Shown: positions 10,301-20,343, counted from the stretch's first letter. The stretch is 64,000 nucleotides of DNA from Marmoricola endophyticus (GCF_014644415.1 NZ_BMKQ01000002.1:207646-271645), one strand, 5' to 3'. Numbers and translations: made by a program. Notes: generated by a model not told the origin, from the letters alone.

Positions 10301-10867
10301 CTTGATGTCGACGAGCATCCGGCGCACCGAGAGCCATACCGTCAGAGCGGCCAGGGGGAACAGGGCCCACATCGGCCACCAGGTCAGGCCCGCGACGACC
10401 CACAGCGGCACGGCGACCAGCGTCGTCCGCAGCGCCTCCCACGCGGCCGTGCGCAGCAGGGTGCCGATCTCGTGGGTGTCGTCGTCGACGCGGTCGAGGA
10501 TCTCCCCGACGGCCTGCTCGGAGAGCGCCGCGAGCGGCTGGTCGAGGGCGGCGGTGACGAGATCGGCCCGCAGCCTGCCCTCGGCCCGGTCCACCACGGC
10601 CGACCAGGTCGTCCGACCGGCGGTGTCCAGCACCGCACCGCCGACCACGGCCAGCGCGAGCAGCCAGACCAGCGTCGCCGACGGTGCTTCCGCGAGACGC
10701 CCGGCGGCGACGCTCCCGAGTGCCTGGCCGAAGGCGCCGAGGGCGGCCACGACGAGCGCCGTCCCGGCGACGGGACCGCGCAGCCGGGACAGACCGAGGC
10801 GGCGCGCGTCCTGCGGGTCGGGTTGCACCGCGACCGTCGTCGGCGCGCTCTGGGTGGTGGTCGACAC
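7304..10867 (-). CDS. Single-chain double ABC exporter (TMD-NBD-TMD-NBD)
   Basis: 1187-residue fusion of two ABC half-exporters. The first half has a six-helix-type membrane domain (residues ~30-330) and an ATPase: Walker A GRTGSGKST near 382, signature LSAGE near 484, Walker B VVVLDEAT near 505, switch His in VAHRLTT. The second half has membrane helices at ~650-920, Walker A GQVGSGKSS near 999, signature LSGGQ near 1097, Walker B VLADDVSSALD near 1117 (catalytic Glu replaced by Asp), and a switch segment GSTSKAA lacking His. So one composite ATP site is canonical and the other degenerate. Start is GTG at 10867, 8 nt after TACGGT. Substrate is unknown; family members export lipids, peptides or drugs. 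Confidence 0.93.
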   Translation of the reverse strand: MSTTTQSAPTTVAVQPDPQDARRLGLSRLRGPVAGTALVVAALGAFGQALGSVAAGRLAEAPSATLVWLLALAVVGGAVLDTAGRTTWSAVVDRAEGRLRADLVTAALDQPLAALSEQAVGEILDRVDDDTHEIGTLLRTAAWEALRTTLVAVPLWVVAGLTWWPMWALFPLAALTVWLSVRRMLVDIKERRVVEEMAWTDHAAAMEEGVAGRDDLRTSLGRPHLLRRTSELAATVHARFDAVLRLEVRVTRRSGLILHGLLAGIAVVGVVLVSGGGLSVGALVTLFLVTSTFVGQVARLAEQLPDLQAGLGAVVRLRQLLETPAEPVGGLALPGADTGDAADVLDLELRDLHFAYPGHDGGFALEGVDVHLPAGRTLALVGRTGSGKSTIVSLLSRAVEPEPGSVLLGGRDVRELDLGALRRAVGVVSQRTEILAGTLAENIALYGTVPRGRIEAAVAELGIEAWVAGLPSGLDTVLGPGGVTLSAGEEQLVAFARLLVRDVRVVVLDEATARMDPYTEAQVVRAADRLLAGRTGVLVAHRLTTIARADDVVVLEAGRVVQQGPRRRLAAEPGPLRSLLDAAGFGPGFGAEVEAPPAPTGPSGGPVAVGAARRAGTPPVRPVPDTGPPLRRLVARVLSIHPWWGLFPAFLFLLSAVVGAFGAVTGLVWGLTVQDLRDSSGTPWALVAAVAASLLAAPLLLARAIRGYPRWWIAVMLRVRTSVLAGQTAQRRLTRTPPGEIVARAMDADRLARYADRWVDVVNGLVVAALTSTLALDVWAGLVLLVVMAVSAVASVIGAPYAGRASATASASRAAFGRSLVSSLDSARTLKLAAATDDARAHLARVDAGRVDAAVREHRVLALLEGVPVVAVQLGVVTAWAVLLAGGWDLATALLVSGAVLGFGWFGQVAARVITEAPGVRAWARVTTRLAGGGDLMALPDDVDLVAGRAPAPEPATTEPLRSVELRDLGAVHDDGTLGVGGVDLVVGRGELVLLVGQVGSGKSSLLGALAGLVSTTGDLSWNGVAVTDPETFLRPGQVSYVAQVPRVLSGTFGANVLLDHPGRALHPAVDDARLARDLSDAGGPEALVGHRGVRLSGGQVQRLALARALATRAELVLADDVSSALDATTEIELWTALRARGSTVIGSTSKAAALALADTVLVVVDGRIADRGPWERLRGDWAHLAG

Positions 10868-10921
10868 GAGGCCCCACCGTAGGTGCAGCCGCCGACGATG
10901 CTCACCTGGATTTCGCCGGAC

Positions 10922-12181
10922 TCAGCCCGCCGCGCGTACCCAGGCCTCCAGGAGGTCGACGCCGGGAGCGAGCGCGGCCTCGTCGATGTCGAAGCCGGGG
11001 GTGTGGTGACCCTCGGCGAGGGTGGCGCCGAGGGCGGCGTACGTCGCCATCCCACCGGCGTCCTGCACCCGGCGCATCAACGCGGTGGCGTCGTCGCTGG
11101 CCAGCCCGGCGTCGTCGGGCATCGCGATGACGTCCAGCCCGACGGCCCGGGCGGCGGCGGCGACCGCCTCGACCGCCGGCGGGTCGGCCACGGCCGTGGT
11201 CACCCGCCCGATCAGGTCCAGGTCGACCTGGAGACCGTGCATCGTGGCCGCCCCCTGGAGCATCGCGCGGGCGCGCTGCTCGAGGTCGGCGTTGACGTCA
11301 CCGTCGTCGGCGCGGGTCTCCAGCAGCAGCTCGGCACGGTCCGGGACGATGTTGGAGACCGTGCCGCCACTGATCCGCCCCACCGAGACGCGGGTCTGAT
11401 GACCGGACACCCGGGTGAGGCCCTGCAGGGCGAGCGTGGCCGAGGCCGCGCCCAGCAGGGCGTTGCGACCCTCCTCCGGTGCCAGCGCGGCGTGCGCGGC
11501 GCGGCCGTGGAAGGTCGCGCGGATCTTCGAGTTGGCCAGCAGCCCGTCGTTGGAGGCGACCAGCGCGCCGGTGCGAAGCCCGAGCCCGACGTGCAGCGCG
11601 AGGAGGACGTCGACGTCGTCGAGGAGGCCGGAGGCCGCCGTGGCGAGGCCGCCCCGTCCACCCTCCTCGGCCGGCTGCAGGACGATGCTGACCCGGCACG
11701 GCGGAGGGTCGGCGGTGAGCCGCTCGGCCAGCTCCATCGCCATGCCGACGTGGGCGTCGTGGCCGCAGGCGTGCATCTGGCCCGCGTACGAGGACGCGAA
11801 CCCCGCGGCCGTCGGCACGTGACCGGGCGCGTCGGACTCGAGGATCGGCAGCGCGTCGGTGTCCGCGCGCAGCGCGAGGTGGGGGCCGTCGGTGCCGAGG
11901 GTGGCCACCACAGCGGTGTGCCCGCCGCGCATCTGCGGCAGGAAGCGCGGGTCGCCGCCGTCGGCCTCCGCGCGCTGGTACGCCGCGTCCAGCGTGGCGT
12001 CGTCCGGGACGCCGAGCCGTTCGTCCGGCGCCATGGCCTCGCGCCCGGCGACCACCTGCCAGCCGAGGTCGGCCAGGTGGCCCGCCGCGCGCGACGCCGT
12101 GCGGAACTCGGTGAAGCCGACCTCCGGGTGGGCGTGCAGGTCGCGCCGCCAGTCGATCGCGGTGCCGAGGGACGGGCTCAC
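10922..12181 (-). CDS. M20-family amidohydrolase, AbgA-like
   Basis: 419-residue metallo-amidohydrolase. Metal-binding motifs are visible: RADTDALPI, MHACGHDAHVGM and QPAEEGGRGG, plus a dimerisation domain with GRAAHAALAPEEGRNAL. The segment DERLGVPDDATLDAAYQRA matches a stretch typical of AbgA, a subunit of p-aminobenzoyl-glutamate hydrolase. Its GTG start at 12181 overlaps the abgT stop by 4 bp (GTGA), so the two are translationally coupled. The likely reaction is cleavage of an amide bond in an imported N-acyl amino acid such as p-aminobenzoyl-glutamate. Escherichia coli needs two related subunits (AbgA and AbgB); only one is here. Confidence 0.88.
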   Translation of the reverse strand: MSPSLGTAIDWRRDLHAHPEVGFTEFRTASRAAGHLADLGWQVVAGREAMAPDERLGVPDDATLDAAYQRAEADGGDPRFLPQMRGGHTAVVATLGTDGPHLALRADTDALPILESDAPGHVPTAAGFASSYAGQMHACGHDAHVGMAMELAERLTADPPPCRVSIVLQPAEEGGRGGLATAASGLLDDVDVLLALHVGLGLRTGALVASNDGLLANSKIRATFHGRAAHAALAPEEGRNALLGAASATLALQGLTRVSGHQTRVSVGRISGGTVSNIVPDRAELLLETRADDGDVNADLEQRARAMLQGAATMHGLQVDLDLIGRVTTAVADPPAVEAVAAAARAVGLDVIAMPDDAGLASDDATALMRRVQDAGGMATYAALGATLAEGHHTPGFDIDEAALAPGVDLLEAWVRAAG

Positions 12182-13706
12182 AGCAGCACCGACGTCCCGG
12201 GCCCGAACGGGATGCCGAGCACGTAGAAGACCACCAGGATCACCAGCCAGAAGATCGCCACGGGAACCACGAACAGCGCCATCCTCGCGAAGACCTTGCC
12301 GATGTCGAAGCCGGGGTCGTACTTCCGCGCCGACTCCTCCAGGACGTAGAGGTACGGGTTGAGCGGCGAGATCGGGTTCATCACCGAGTCGCCGATCCGG
12401 TAGGCGCCCTGGATCGTGGCCGGGTGGATCCCGAGCGCCACGAAGACCGGGACGAAGACCGGTGAGAGCACCGCCCACAGCGACGAGCCGGAGAAGATCA
12501 CCAGCGCCAGCACCGACGTGATCACGAAGGCCAGCAGCACGGCCCAGATGCCGGTCAGGCCGGCGTCGCGCAGCAGGGTCGAGCCCTCGACGGCGATCCA
12601 GTCGCCGACGCCGCTCCAGTCGAACATCGCGATGAACTGGCCGGCGGAGAAGGCGACCACGACGAACAGCTTCATGTCCGAGACGGAGTCCGCCATCAGG
12701 CGGGGGACGTCGTCGATGCGGGTGATCGTGCCCGCGCTGACGCCGTACGTGATGCCGACGACGAGGAAGCTCAGCATCACCAGCGGCACGATCCCGCCGA
12801 ACAGCGGTGAGTCGATCAGCGCGCCGTCCTCGCCCTGCAGCGGGCCGCCCGGGATCAGCCACATCGCGGCGACGGCGACGAGGAGCACGGCGAGGGCGAG
12901 CACCGCGCGGAGCAGGGCACGACGCTCACGCGGCGTGACCTCGGCCAGCCGCTCCTCCTCGGAGGTGTCCACCTCGCGGCTCTCGTCGTACGGCGCGAGG
13001 CTCGGCTCCACCCAGCGGACCAGGACGAACGCGACCACCAGCGGCAGCACCAGCCCGGCGGTGGCCTGGAACCAGTAGTTCATGAGGATCGAGGTGCTCA
13101 CGTCCGTGCCGGCCGGGACGGCGGCCGTCGTGAGCGCCGCAAGGTTCGCGTCCAGCGACCCGATGATCAGCCCGGAGCCGTAGCCGGCGGAGATCCCGGC
13201 GAACGCACCGAGCATCCCGGCCACGGGGTGTCGGCCGACCGCGCGGAAGGCCAGCGCGGCGAGCGGCGGCAGCACCAGGAAGGCGGCGTCGCCCATGACG
13301 TGCCCCTGGCCGGCGACGTAGCAGACCGCCACCGGCATCAGCCGCGGCGGGATGCGCGAGAGGCTCGCCGCGACAGCGGTGCGCAGGAAGCCAGAGCGCT
13401 CCGCGACCCCCACGCCGAGCAGCACCGCGAGCACGACGCCGAGCGGCGGGAAGCCGATGAAGTTGTCCACGAAGGTCGTGAGCAGGTGCTGGAGGCCCTC
13501 GACCGAGAGGATGTTGCGCACCACCGTCGGCTTATCGGCGCCGGGCAGCCTCGCGGTCGCGTCGTTGGCCGCGAGGACCGCGGACACGACGCCCACGGCG
13601 ACGAGGAGGTACCAGAACAGCCAGAAGGGGTGCGGGACGTACGACCCGGCCTTCTCGATCGCGCGGAAGACCCGACCGGGCGAGTGCTCCTGCGTGCCGG
13701 TCGGGC

Positions 13707-13710
<4 letters not shown>
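12178..13710 (-). CDS. abgT: AbgT-family transporter
   Basis: 510-residue inner-membrane transporter with about 11-13 hydrophobic segments. Family features include FPPLGVVLAVLLGVGVAE, the GQGHVMGDAAFLVLPPLAAL region and the conserved DSVMNPISPLNPYLYVL near the C-terminus. AbgT proteins import p-aminobenzoyl-glutamate; some family members export sulfonamides. Start is ATG 13710, chosen because it overlaps the preceding stop as ATGA and opens on a short polar leader (MSPTGTQEHSPGRVF) before the first helix. Flanked by an AbgA-like hydrolase, which supports an uptake-and-hydrolysis role. Confidence 0.9.
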
Positions 13711-14957
<1,247 letters not shown>

Positions 14958-14976
14958 GCACCGACCCTGCCAGAGG

Positions 14977-15465
14977 TCAGCGCCGGGCGACCGGCGCCGT
15001 CCGCGCGTCGAGCAGCCGCACCAGGTCGGCGGGGGAGACCCCGATGTCCAGCCCGCGGCGACCGCCGGAGACGTACACCGTGGTGAGCGCCGTCGCCGAC
15101 TCTTCGACGACCGTGGCCAGCCGTCGCCTCTGCCCGAGCGGAGAGATCCCGCCGACGACGTAGCCGGTGGCCCGCTCGGCGCGTGCCGGGTCGGCCATCA
15201 CCGCCTTCTTGCCGCCGACGGCTGCCGCCAGCGCCTTCAGGTCGAGCCGGCCCGACACCGGGACGACGGCCACCACCAGCTCCCCGTCGACGTCGGCGAG
15301 GAGGGTCTTGAACACCTGCGCCTCGGGTACGCCGAGCGCGGCCGCCGCCTCGGTGCCGTAGGACGCGGCGGCCGGGTCGTGGTCGTACGGGTGCAGCGTG
15401 TACGACAGCCCCGCCCCGCTGAGGGCGCGGGTCGCCGGGGTGCCGCCGCTCGAGCGCCTCGCCAT
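14977..15465 (-). CDS. YbaK/EbsC-type aminoacyl-tRNA deacylase
   Basis: 162 residues covering a complete YbaK domain: SYGTEAAAALGVPEAQVFKTLL, with the conserved Lys in QVFKTL, then KAVMADPARAERATGYVVGGISPLG, in which the GGISP loop is typical. Family members hydrolyse misacylated Cys-tRNA(Pro) or related tRNAs. Start is ATG 15465, 6 nt after GACGAT, which may be a -10 element giving a leaderless message. Transcribed alone. Confidence 0.88.
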   Translation of the reverse strand: MARRSSGGTPATRALSGAGLSYTLHPYDHDPAAASYGTEAAAALGVPEAQVFKTLLADVDGELVVAVVPVSGRLDLKALAAAVGGKKAVMADPARAERATGYVVGGISPLGQRRRLATVVEESATALTTVYVSGGRRGLDIGVSPADLVRLLDARTAPVARR

Positions 15466-15512
15466 GCCGCGATCGTCCCACGGCCTGTGCGTCCAGCCGG
15501 TGCGTACGTCGC

Positions 15513-15618
15513 GGGGTCTCGACGTCGGTCGTCGCTGGCGCTCCTCCCTGCTCGACCACCTGTGGTGCGAGGGCGTCGAGCCCGACCGAGCTCTGCGAGG
15601 GAGGACGTCGAGACCCCC
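15513..15618. repeat. Dispersed repeat with 14-bp inverted ends
   Basis: In the gap between the YbaK-like and Lon-N-like genes. The ends GGGGTCTCGACGTC (15513-15526) and GACGTCGAGACCCC (15605-15618) are perfect inverted repeats. Read on the minus strand, the left half runs GTGGTCGAGCAGGGAGGAGCGCCAGC and resembles the segment at 19501-19541 inside hisH. It looks like a short palindromic intergenic element found in several copies per genome. Confidence 0.65.
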
Positions 15619-15662
15619 GCGGGTCGGATGACGGCGGCGACCACGGTGGGGTGCGGGGCCGG

Positions 15663-16361
15663 CTAGTTCGGTGACCAGCGCAGCCGGGACACCTCGGTCG
15701 CGGGCAGGGAGGGGACGGCGCGCATCGCGCGCATCTCCTCGGCCAGCAGGTGTCGCAGGAGGAGCAGCCGGCTCTCCGCGTCGGTGGTCTCCAGCAGCCG
15801 CTGCTTCTCGGCACCGGTCAGCAGGCAGGTGGCCGACAGCGACCAGGACAGGAAGGTGGGGCTGGTGGGGAAGGTGCCGGAGAGCACCACGCCGCCGCGG
15901 AGCTGGCCGAGCTGCTCGCGGTACGCCTCGAACGTCCGCAGCGTGCGGCCTGCCTGCTCGATCGCCGACGGGGTCAGGTCCTCGCCGGGCGGGTCCTCGA
16001 CCAGGTCGACCTCGCCGACGGCGTACTCCCCGCTGCCGTCGATGCGGTGCAGGCGGAAGCGCTGGCGGCCGACGGACTCGATCTGGAACGTCCCTTCCTC
16101 GTCGCGCTCGTGCTCGGTCAGCTGCATGACGGTGCCGACGGTGTGCAGCGACTGGGCCCCGTGCCCCTCGCCGTCCCCGGGCGCGGTGACCTCGTACCCC
16201 TCCCGGATCGAGGTGATCCCGAACACCCGCTGCGTCGGGTCGGGCTCGGCCAGCAGGTCGCGGACCAGCGCGCGGTAGCGGTCCTCGAAGACGTAGAGCG
16301 GGACCGCCACACCGGGGAACGCCACGGTGTTGAGCGGGAAGAGCGGCAGCCGCGTGGTCAC
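15663..16361 (-). CDS. Lon N-terminal substrate-binding domain protein
   Basis: 232 residues corresponding to the LON substrate-binding (PUA-like) domain without ATPase or protease domains. The start LPLFPLNTVAFPGVAVPLYVFEDRYRALV is characteristic, and QIESVGRQRFRL continues the beta-barrel. Stand-alone Lon-N proteins are common in actinobacteria; their precise role is not known, though substrate recognition for a protease is often proposed. The GTG start at 16361 lies 6 nt after TAGGTT on the minus strand, so the message may be leaderless. Divergent from hisD. Confidence 0.88.
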   Translation of the reverse strand: MTTRLPLFPLNTVAFPGVAVPLYVFEDRYRALVRDLLAEPDPTQRVFGITSIREGYEVTAPGDGEGHGAQSLHTVGTVMQLTEHERDEEGTFQIESVGRQRFRLHRIDGSGEYAVGEVDLVEDPPGEDLTPSAIEQAGRTLRTFEAYREQLGQLRGGVVLSGTFPTSPTFLSWSLSATCLLTGAEKQRLLETTDAESRLLLLRHLLAEEMRAMRAVPSLPATEVSRLRWSPN

Positions 16362-16367
16362 CCCTCC

Positions 16368-16394
16368 AACCTAGGGGACGCCGGAACCTAGAAT
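16368..16394. promoter_or_regulatory. Divergent leaderless promoters, Lon-N gene and hisD
   Basis: Minus strand: TAGGTT (16373-16368), then 6 nt, then GTG at 16361. Plus strand: TAGAAT (16389-16394), then 7 nt, then ATG at 16402. Both are positioned so that the first transcribed base would fall on the start codon. No clear -35 hexamers. Confidence 0.6.
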
Positions 16395-16401
16395 CGTGCT
16401 C

Positions 16402-17739
16402 ATGCTGCGCACGATCGATCTCCGCACCCCGGATCCTGCTGCCCCCGCCGCCGGGCAGCACGCCGGCTGGCGCGCGTACGTCGACGTGGTCCCGCGCGCG
16501 GAGTTCGACGTCGAGGCCGCCGTCGAGGTCGTCCGCCCGGTCGTCGAGGACGTCCGCGTCCGCGGCGAGGAGGCCGTGCGCGACTACTCTGCCCGCTTCG
16601 ACGGGGTCGAGCAGGAGACCGTCGCGGTGCCGGCCCAGGCGCTGGCGGACGCGCTCGCCGGGCTGGACCCGGCCGTCCGGGCCGGGCTGGAGGAGTCGAT
16701 CCGCCGGCTGCGCGCGACGTGCCATGCGGAGCTGGAGGAGGGCACCGCGACCGACCTGGCCGACGGCGCGCGGGTCTCCCAGCGGATGGTCCCGATGGAC
16801 CGGGTCGGTCTGTACGTACCCGGCGGGATCGCCCCGCTGGTCTCCAGCGTCGTGATGAACGTCGTGCCGGCACAGGTCGCGGGGGTCGGCTCGATCGCGC
16901 TGACGTCATCGCCCCAGAAGGCCCACGGCGGGCTCCCGCACCCGACGATCCTGGCGGCGTGCGCGCTGCTCGGCGTCGACGAGGTGTACGCCGCCGGCGG
17001 TGCCCAGGCGATCGCGATGCTGGCGTACGGCGCCGGCCCGTGCGCGCCGGTCGACCTGGTCACGGGGCCGGGGGCGATCTACACCGTCGCTGCCAAGCGG
17101 CTGCTCAACGGCCAGGGCGTCGTGGGCATCGACTCCGAGGCCGGACCGACCGAGATCGCGATCCTGGCCGACGAGACCGCCGACCCGGCGTTCGTCGCCG
17201 CCGACCTGCTCAGCCAGGCCGAGCACGACCCGATGGCGGGCTCGGTGCTGGTCACCGACTCGACGCAGCTGGCCGACGACGTCGTCGCCGAGCTGGACAA
17301 GCAGGTCGCCGCCACCCGTCACGTCGAGCGGGTGCGCACCGCGCTGACCGGTCCCCAGTCGGGCGTCGTGCTCGTGCGCGACCTCGACCAGGGCGTCGAC
17401 GTGGTCAACGCGTACGCCGCGGAGCACCTGGAGATCCAGACCCGCGACGCCGCGTCGTACGCCGCTCGGGTGGTCAACGCCGGGGCGATCTTCGTCGGCG
17501 GCTTCGCCCCGGTGTCGCTGGGCGACTACTGCGCCGGGTCGAACCACGTGCTGCCCACCGGCGGCTGCGCCTGCCACTCCTCGGGGCTCTCGGTGCGCGC
17601 GTTCCTGCGCTCGGTGCACGTCGTCGAGTACTCCCGCGACGCCCTGGCCGAGGTCGCCGACCACGTCGTCGCCCTGGCCGAGGCCGAGGACCTGCCCGGG
17701 CACGGCGCCGCCGTGTCGGTGAGGTTCGGCCGTGGCTGA
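16402..17739 (+). CDS. hisD: Histidinol dehydrogenase
   Basis: Catalyses the last two oxidations of histidine synthesis (histidinol to histidine, NAD and Zn dependent). 445 residues, normal length. Visible hallmarks: [18 protein letters not shown], the NAD region [50 protein letters not shown] and EHLEIQT. ATG 16402 is preferred over the in-frame GTG 16396 because it sits 7 nt after TAGAAT. First gene of the his operon; its end overlaps hisC by 8 bp. Confidence 0.96.
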   Translation: MLRTIDLRTPDPAAPAAGQHAGWRAYVDVVPRAEFDVEAAVEVVRPVVEDVRVRGEEAVRDYSARFDGVEQETVAVPAQALADALAGLDPAVRAGLEESIRRLRATCHAELEEGTATDLADGARVSQRMVPMDRVGLYVPGGIAPLVSSVVMNVVPAQVAGVGSIALTSSPQKAHGGLPHPTILAACALLGVDEVYAAGGAQAIAMLAYGAGPCAPVDLVTGPGAIYTVAAKRLLNGQGVVGIDSEAGPTEIAILADETADPAFVAADLLSQAEHDPMAGSVLVTDSTQLADDVVAELDKQVAATRHVERVRTALTGPQSGVVLVRDLDQGVDVVNAYAAEHLEIQTRDAASYAARVVNAGAIFVGGFAPVSLGDYCAGSNHVLPTGGCACHSSGLSVRAFLRSVHVVEYSRDALAEVADHVVALAEAEDLPGHGAAVSVRFGRG

Positions 17740-18883
17740 GCCCGGCTGGACGCCCCCGCTGCGAGACGAGCTGCAGGGCATCGAGCCGTACGGCGCCCCG
17801 CAGCTCGACGTCCCCGTCGCGCTCAACGTCAACGAGAACCCGTACGCCCCCAGCCCGGGCTGCGTCGCGGACATCGCGGCGGCCGTCGCGACGGCGGCGA
17901 CGACGCTGAACCGCTACCCCGACCGCGAGTTCACCCCGCTGCGCGAGGCGCTGGCGGCCTACCTCACCCGCGAGGCGGGTGTGGCGGTCACGCCCGACCA
18001 GGTGTGGGCGGCCAACGGCTCCAACGAGGTGATGCTGCAGCTGCTGCAGGCCTTCGGCGGGCCGGGGCGCACGGCGGTGTCGTTCGCCCCGACGTACTCG
18101 ATGTACCCCGAGTACGCCCGTGACTCCGTCACCGGCTGGGTCGCCGGGCGCCGTCGCGAGGACTTCTCCTTCGACCTCGACCACGCGGCGGCGCTGATCG
18201 GCGAGCACCGGCCGAGCGTCGTGCTGCTCCCCTCGCCGAACAACCCCACCGGCACCGCGCTGCCGCCGGAGGTCGTCGCGCCCCTGGCCACGATGCTGCG
18301 CGAGCACGGGGGCGGGGTGCTCGTCGTCGACGAGGCGTACGCCGAGTTCCGCCGCACGGGCGTGCCGAGCGCGCTGGAGCTGCTCGCCGACCACCCGAAC
18401 CTCGTGGTCACCCGCACGATGAGCAAGGCGTTCGCGCTCGCGGGAGGACGTCTGGGCTACCTCGCCGCCTCGCCGGCGATCACCGACGCGCTGCGGGTGG
18501 TGCGGCTGCCGTACCACCTCTCGTCGGTCACCCAGGCGGCCGCACTGGCAGCGCTGGGTCACGCCGAGGAGCTGCTCGGCGCGGTCGCCGAGCTGCGGCG
18601 CGGGCGCGACGAGCTCGTCCGGTACCTCCGCGAGGCCGGGTACGACGTGGCCGAGTCCGACGCCAACTTCGTGCTCTTCGGCCGCTTCGCCGACCGGCAC
18701 GCGGTGTGGCAGGGACTCCTCGACCGTGGGGTGCTGATCCGCGAGACCGGCCCCGACGGCTGGCTGCGGGTCTCGGTCGGCACGCCGGCGGAGATGGACG
18801 CGTTCGTGACCGCGCTGGAGGCCGTCCGGGACGCGATCGGCGACAATGGCCTCGTCAGCGAGCAGCAGGGAGCCCACCGATGA
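17732..18883 (+). CDS. hisC: Histidinol-phosphate aminotransferase
   Basis: 383-residue class II PLP aminotransferase that makes histidinol phosphate from imidazole-acetol phosphate. The motif [13 protein letters not shown], the region [14 protein letters not shown] and the PLP Lys in [17 protein letters not shown] are typical. GTG start at 17732 lies inside the 3' end of hisD, and the stop overlaps hisB as ATGA, consistent with translational coupling. Confidence 0.95.
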   Translation: MAEPGWTPPLRDELQGIEPYGAPQLDVPVALNVNENPYAPSPGCVADIAAAVATAATTLNRYPDREFTPLREALAAYLTREAGVAVTPDQVWAANGSNEVMLQLLQAFGGPGRTAVSFAPTYSMYPEYARDSVTGWVAGRRREDFSFDLDHAAALIGEHRPSVVLLPSPNNPTGTALPPEVVAPLATMLREHGGGVLVVDEAYAEFRRTGVPSALELLADHPNLVVTRTMSKAFALAGGRLGYLAASPAITDALRVVRLPYHLSSVTQAAALAALGHAEELLGAVAELRRGRDELVRYLREAGYDVAESDANFVLFGRFADRHAVWQGLLDRGVLIRETGPDGWLRVSVGTPAEMDAFVTALEAVRDAIGDNGLVSEQQGAHR

Positions 18884-19500
18884 GTCGTACGCCCAAGCGG
18901 ACCGCGCGCGTCGAGCGCCGGACCAGCGAGTCCAAGGTCAGCGTCGAGGTCGACCTCGACGGCACCGGTCGCGTCGACGTGTCCACCGGGGTCGGGTTCT
19001 ACGACCACATGCTCACCGCCTTCGGACGGCACTCGCTGGTCGACCTGACGGTGGTCAGCGAGGGCGACCTGCACATCGACGCCCACCACACCGTCGAGGA
19101 CACCGCGATCGTGCTCGGTCAGGCGCTGCGCGAGGCGCTGGGGGACAAGAGGGGCATCCGCCGCTTCGGCGACGCGACCGTCCCGCTCGACGAGGCCCTC
19201 GTGCAGGCGGTCGTCGACGTCTCCGGTCGGCCGTACTGCGTGCACACCGGTGAGCCCGAGGGGCAGGAGCACGTGCTGATCGGCGGGTCCGGGGTGCCGT
19301 ACCTCGGGTCGCTGACGCGGCACGTCTTCGAGTCGCTGGCCTTCCACGCCCACCTCGGCCTGCACGTCCGCGTGCTCGCCGGCCGCGAGCCGCACCACAT
19401 CGCCGAGACGCAGTACAAGGCGTTCGCGCGCGCCTTCCGTGACGCGATCGCGTACGACCCGCGCGAGAGCGGCGTGCCGTCGACCAAGGGTGCCTTGTAG
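18880..19500 (+). CDS. hisB: Imidazoleglycerol-phosphate dehydratase
   Basis: 206 residues, the stand-alone dehydratase without a fused histidinol phosphatase. Metal-binding His/Glu motifs: [15 protein letters not shown] and [11 protein letters not shown], with the C-terminal [16 protein letters not shown]. Start ATG 18880 overlaps the hisC stop and follows CAGGGAGC. Its TAG stop (19498-19500) directly abuts the GTG of hisH with no spacer. Confidence 0.95.
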   Translation: MSRTPKRTARVERRTSESKVSVEVDLDGTGRVDVSTGVGFYDHMLTAFGRHSLVDLTVVSEGDLHIDAHHTVEDTAIVLGQALREALGDKRGIRRFGDATVPLDEALVQAVVDVSGRPYCVHTGEPEGQEHVLIGGSGVPYLGSLTRHVFESLAFHAHLGLHVRVLAGREPHHIAETQYKAFARAFRDAIAYDPRESGVPSTKGAL

Positions 19501-19541
19501 GTGGTCGAGCAGCGAGCGCCAGCGAGCGGCGTCGAGACCCC
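19501..19541 (+). repeat. Dispersed repeat translated as the start of hisH
   Basis: The 41 bp beginning GTGGTCGAGCAGCGAGCGCC and ending GTCGAGACCCC match, with small changes, the reverse complement of the repeat at 15513-15560. Here the repeat is in frame and supplies the start codon and residues [14 protein letters not shown] of HisH. Confidence 0.7.
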
Positions 19542-20181
19542 GGCGGTCACGGTTCTCGACTACGGGTCGGGCAACCTCCGCTCGGCGGTGCGGGCGCTGG
19601 AGCGCGCCGGGGCCGAGGTCACGCTGTCCGCCTCGCGCGAGGACGCGATGGACGCCGACGGGCTGGTGGTCCCCGGCGTCGGGGCGTACGCCGCCTGCAT
19701 GGCGGGGCTGGCGTCGGTCAAGGGGCCGGAGATCATCGGCCGCCGCCTCGCGGGCGGCCGCCCGGTGCTCGGGATCTGCGTGGGGATGCAGGTGCTGTTC
19801 GACGAGGGCATCGAGCACGGCGTACGCACCGACGGTTGCGGTGAGTGGCCGGGTGTCGTCGAACGGCTGCAGGCGCCCGTCGTCCCCCACATGGGCTGGA
19901 ACACCGTCGAGGTCCCCGCGGGCACCGCGCTCTTCGAGGGGGTCGAGCAGGAGCGGTTCTACTTCGTCCACTCCTACGCCGCGCGCGCCTGGCCGCTGGT
20001 CACCAACGACCGCACCCGGGCCCCGCTGGTGACCTGGGCCGAGCACGGTCCCGCCGGGTCGGGGGACCGGTTCGTCGCCGCGGTCGAGAACGGCCCGCTG
20101 TGCGCCACCCAGTTCCACCCCGAGAAGTCCGGGGACGCCGGCGCCCGCCTGCTCGCCAACTGGGTCGCCGGTCTCCGCTGA
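19501..20181 (+). CDS. hisH: Imidazole glycerol phosphate synthase, glutaminase subunit
   Basis: 226-residue class I glutamine amidotransferase that supplies ammonia to HisF. Conserved core begins at residue ~16 ([19 protein letters not shown]). The nucleophile Cys is in [15 protein letters not shown] and the His-Glu pair in [14 protein letters not shown]. The only in-frame start upstream of the core is GTG 19501, because the hisB stop TAG abuts it in the same frame. The first ~14 residues come from a dispersed repeat and should be absent from relatives. Confidence 0.94.
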   Translation: MVEQRAPASGVETPAVTVLDYGSGNLRSAVRALERAGAEVTLSASREDAMDADGLVVPGVGAYAACMAGLASVKGPEIIGRRLAGGRPVLGICVGMQVLFDEGIEHGVRTDGCGEWPGVVERLQAPVVPHMGWNTVEVPAGTALFEGVEQERFYFVHSYAARAWPLVTNDRTRAPLVTWAEHGPAGSGDRFVAAVENGPLCATQFHPEKSGDAGARLLANWVAGLR

Positions 20182-20199
20182 CGCGCGTCCCCTACCCGT

Positions 20200-20325
20200 T
20201 GAGTGGTGCCCCCTGCAGGCTCGAGTGGTGCGTTCTGCAGGCTCGAGCTGCGGGTTGTGCCGTACGCGACCTGCGGTTCTGCCCACTCGACCCTGCACAG
20301 GGCACCACTCGACGGTGCAGGTCCG
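20200..20325. repeat. 22-bp-unit palindromic element, copy A
   Basis: Lies between hisH and priA. Starting at 20200 it reads as consecutive 22-bp units: three direct (20200-20221, 20222-20243, 20244-20265; core CGAGTGGTGCGTTCTGCAGG) then inverted ones (20266-20287, 20288-20309) and a partial unit. TTGAGTGGTGCCCC at the left pairs with GGGCACCACTCGAC at the right, so the transcript could form a long hairpin inside the his operon. Copy B is at 45131-45256. Confidence 0.75.
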
Positions 20326-20330
20326 ACAAC

Positions 20331-20336
20331 TAGGCT
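20331..20336 (+). promoter_or_regulatory. Leaderless -10 element of priA
   Basis: TAGGCT, 7 nt before the GTG at 20344. TCGACG at 20309-20314, in the end of repeat element A, could act as -35 with a 16-bp spacer. This gives priA-hisF a promoter of its own after the repeat. Confidence 0.5.
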
Positions 20337-20343
20337 TCCGCGC

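Noticed and set aside
10922..12862. Longer 646-residue version of the M20 hydrolase
   Set aside because: The extra 227 residues are an out-of-frame reading of abgT; GTG 12181 overlaps the abgT stop as expected for coupling.
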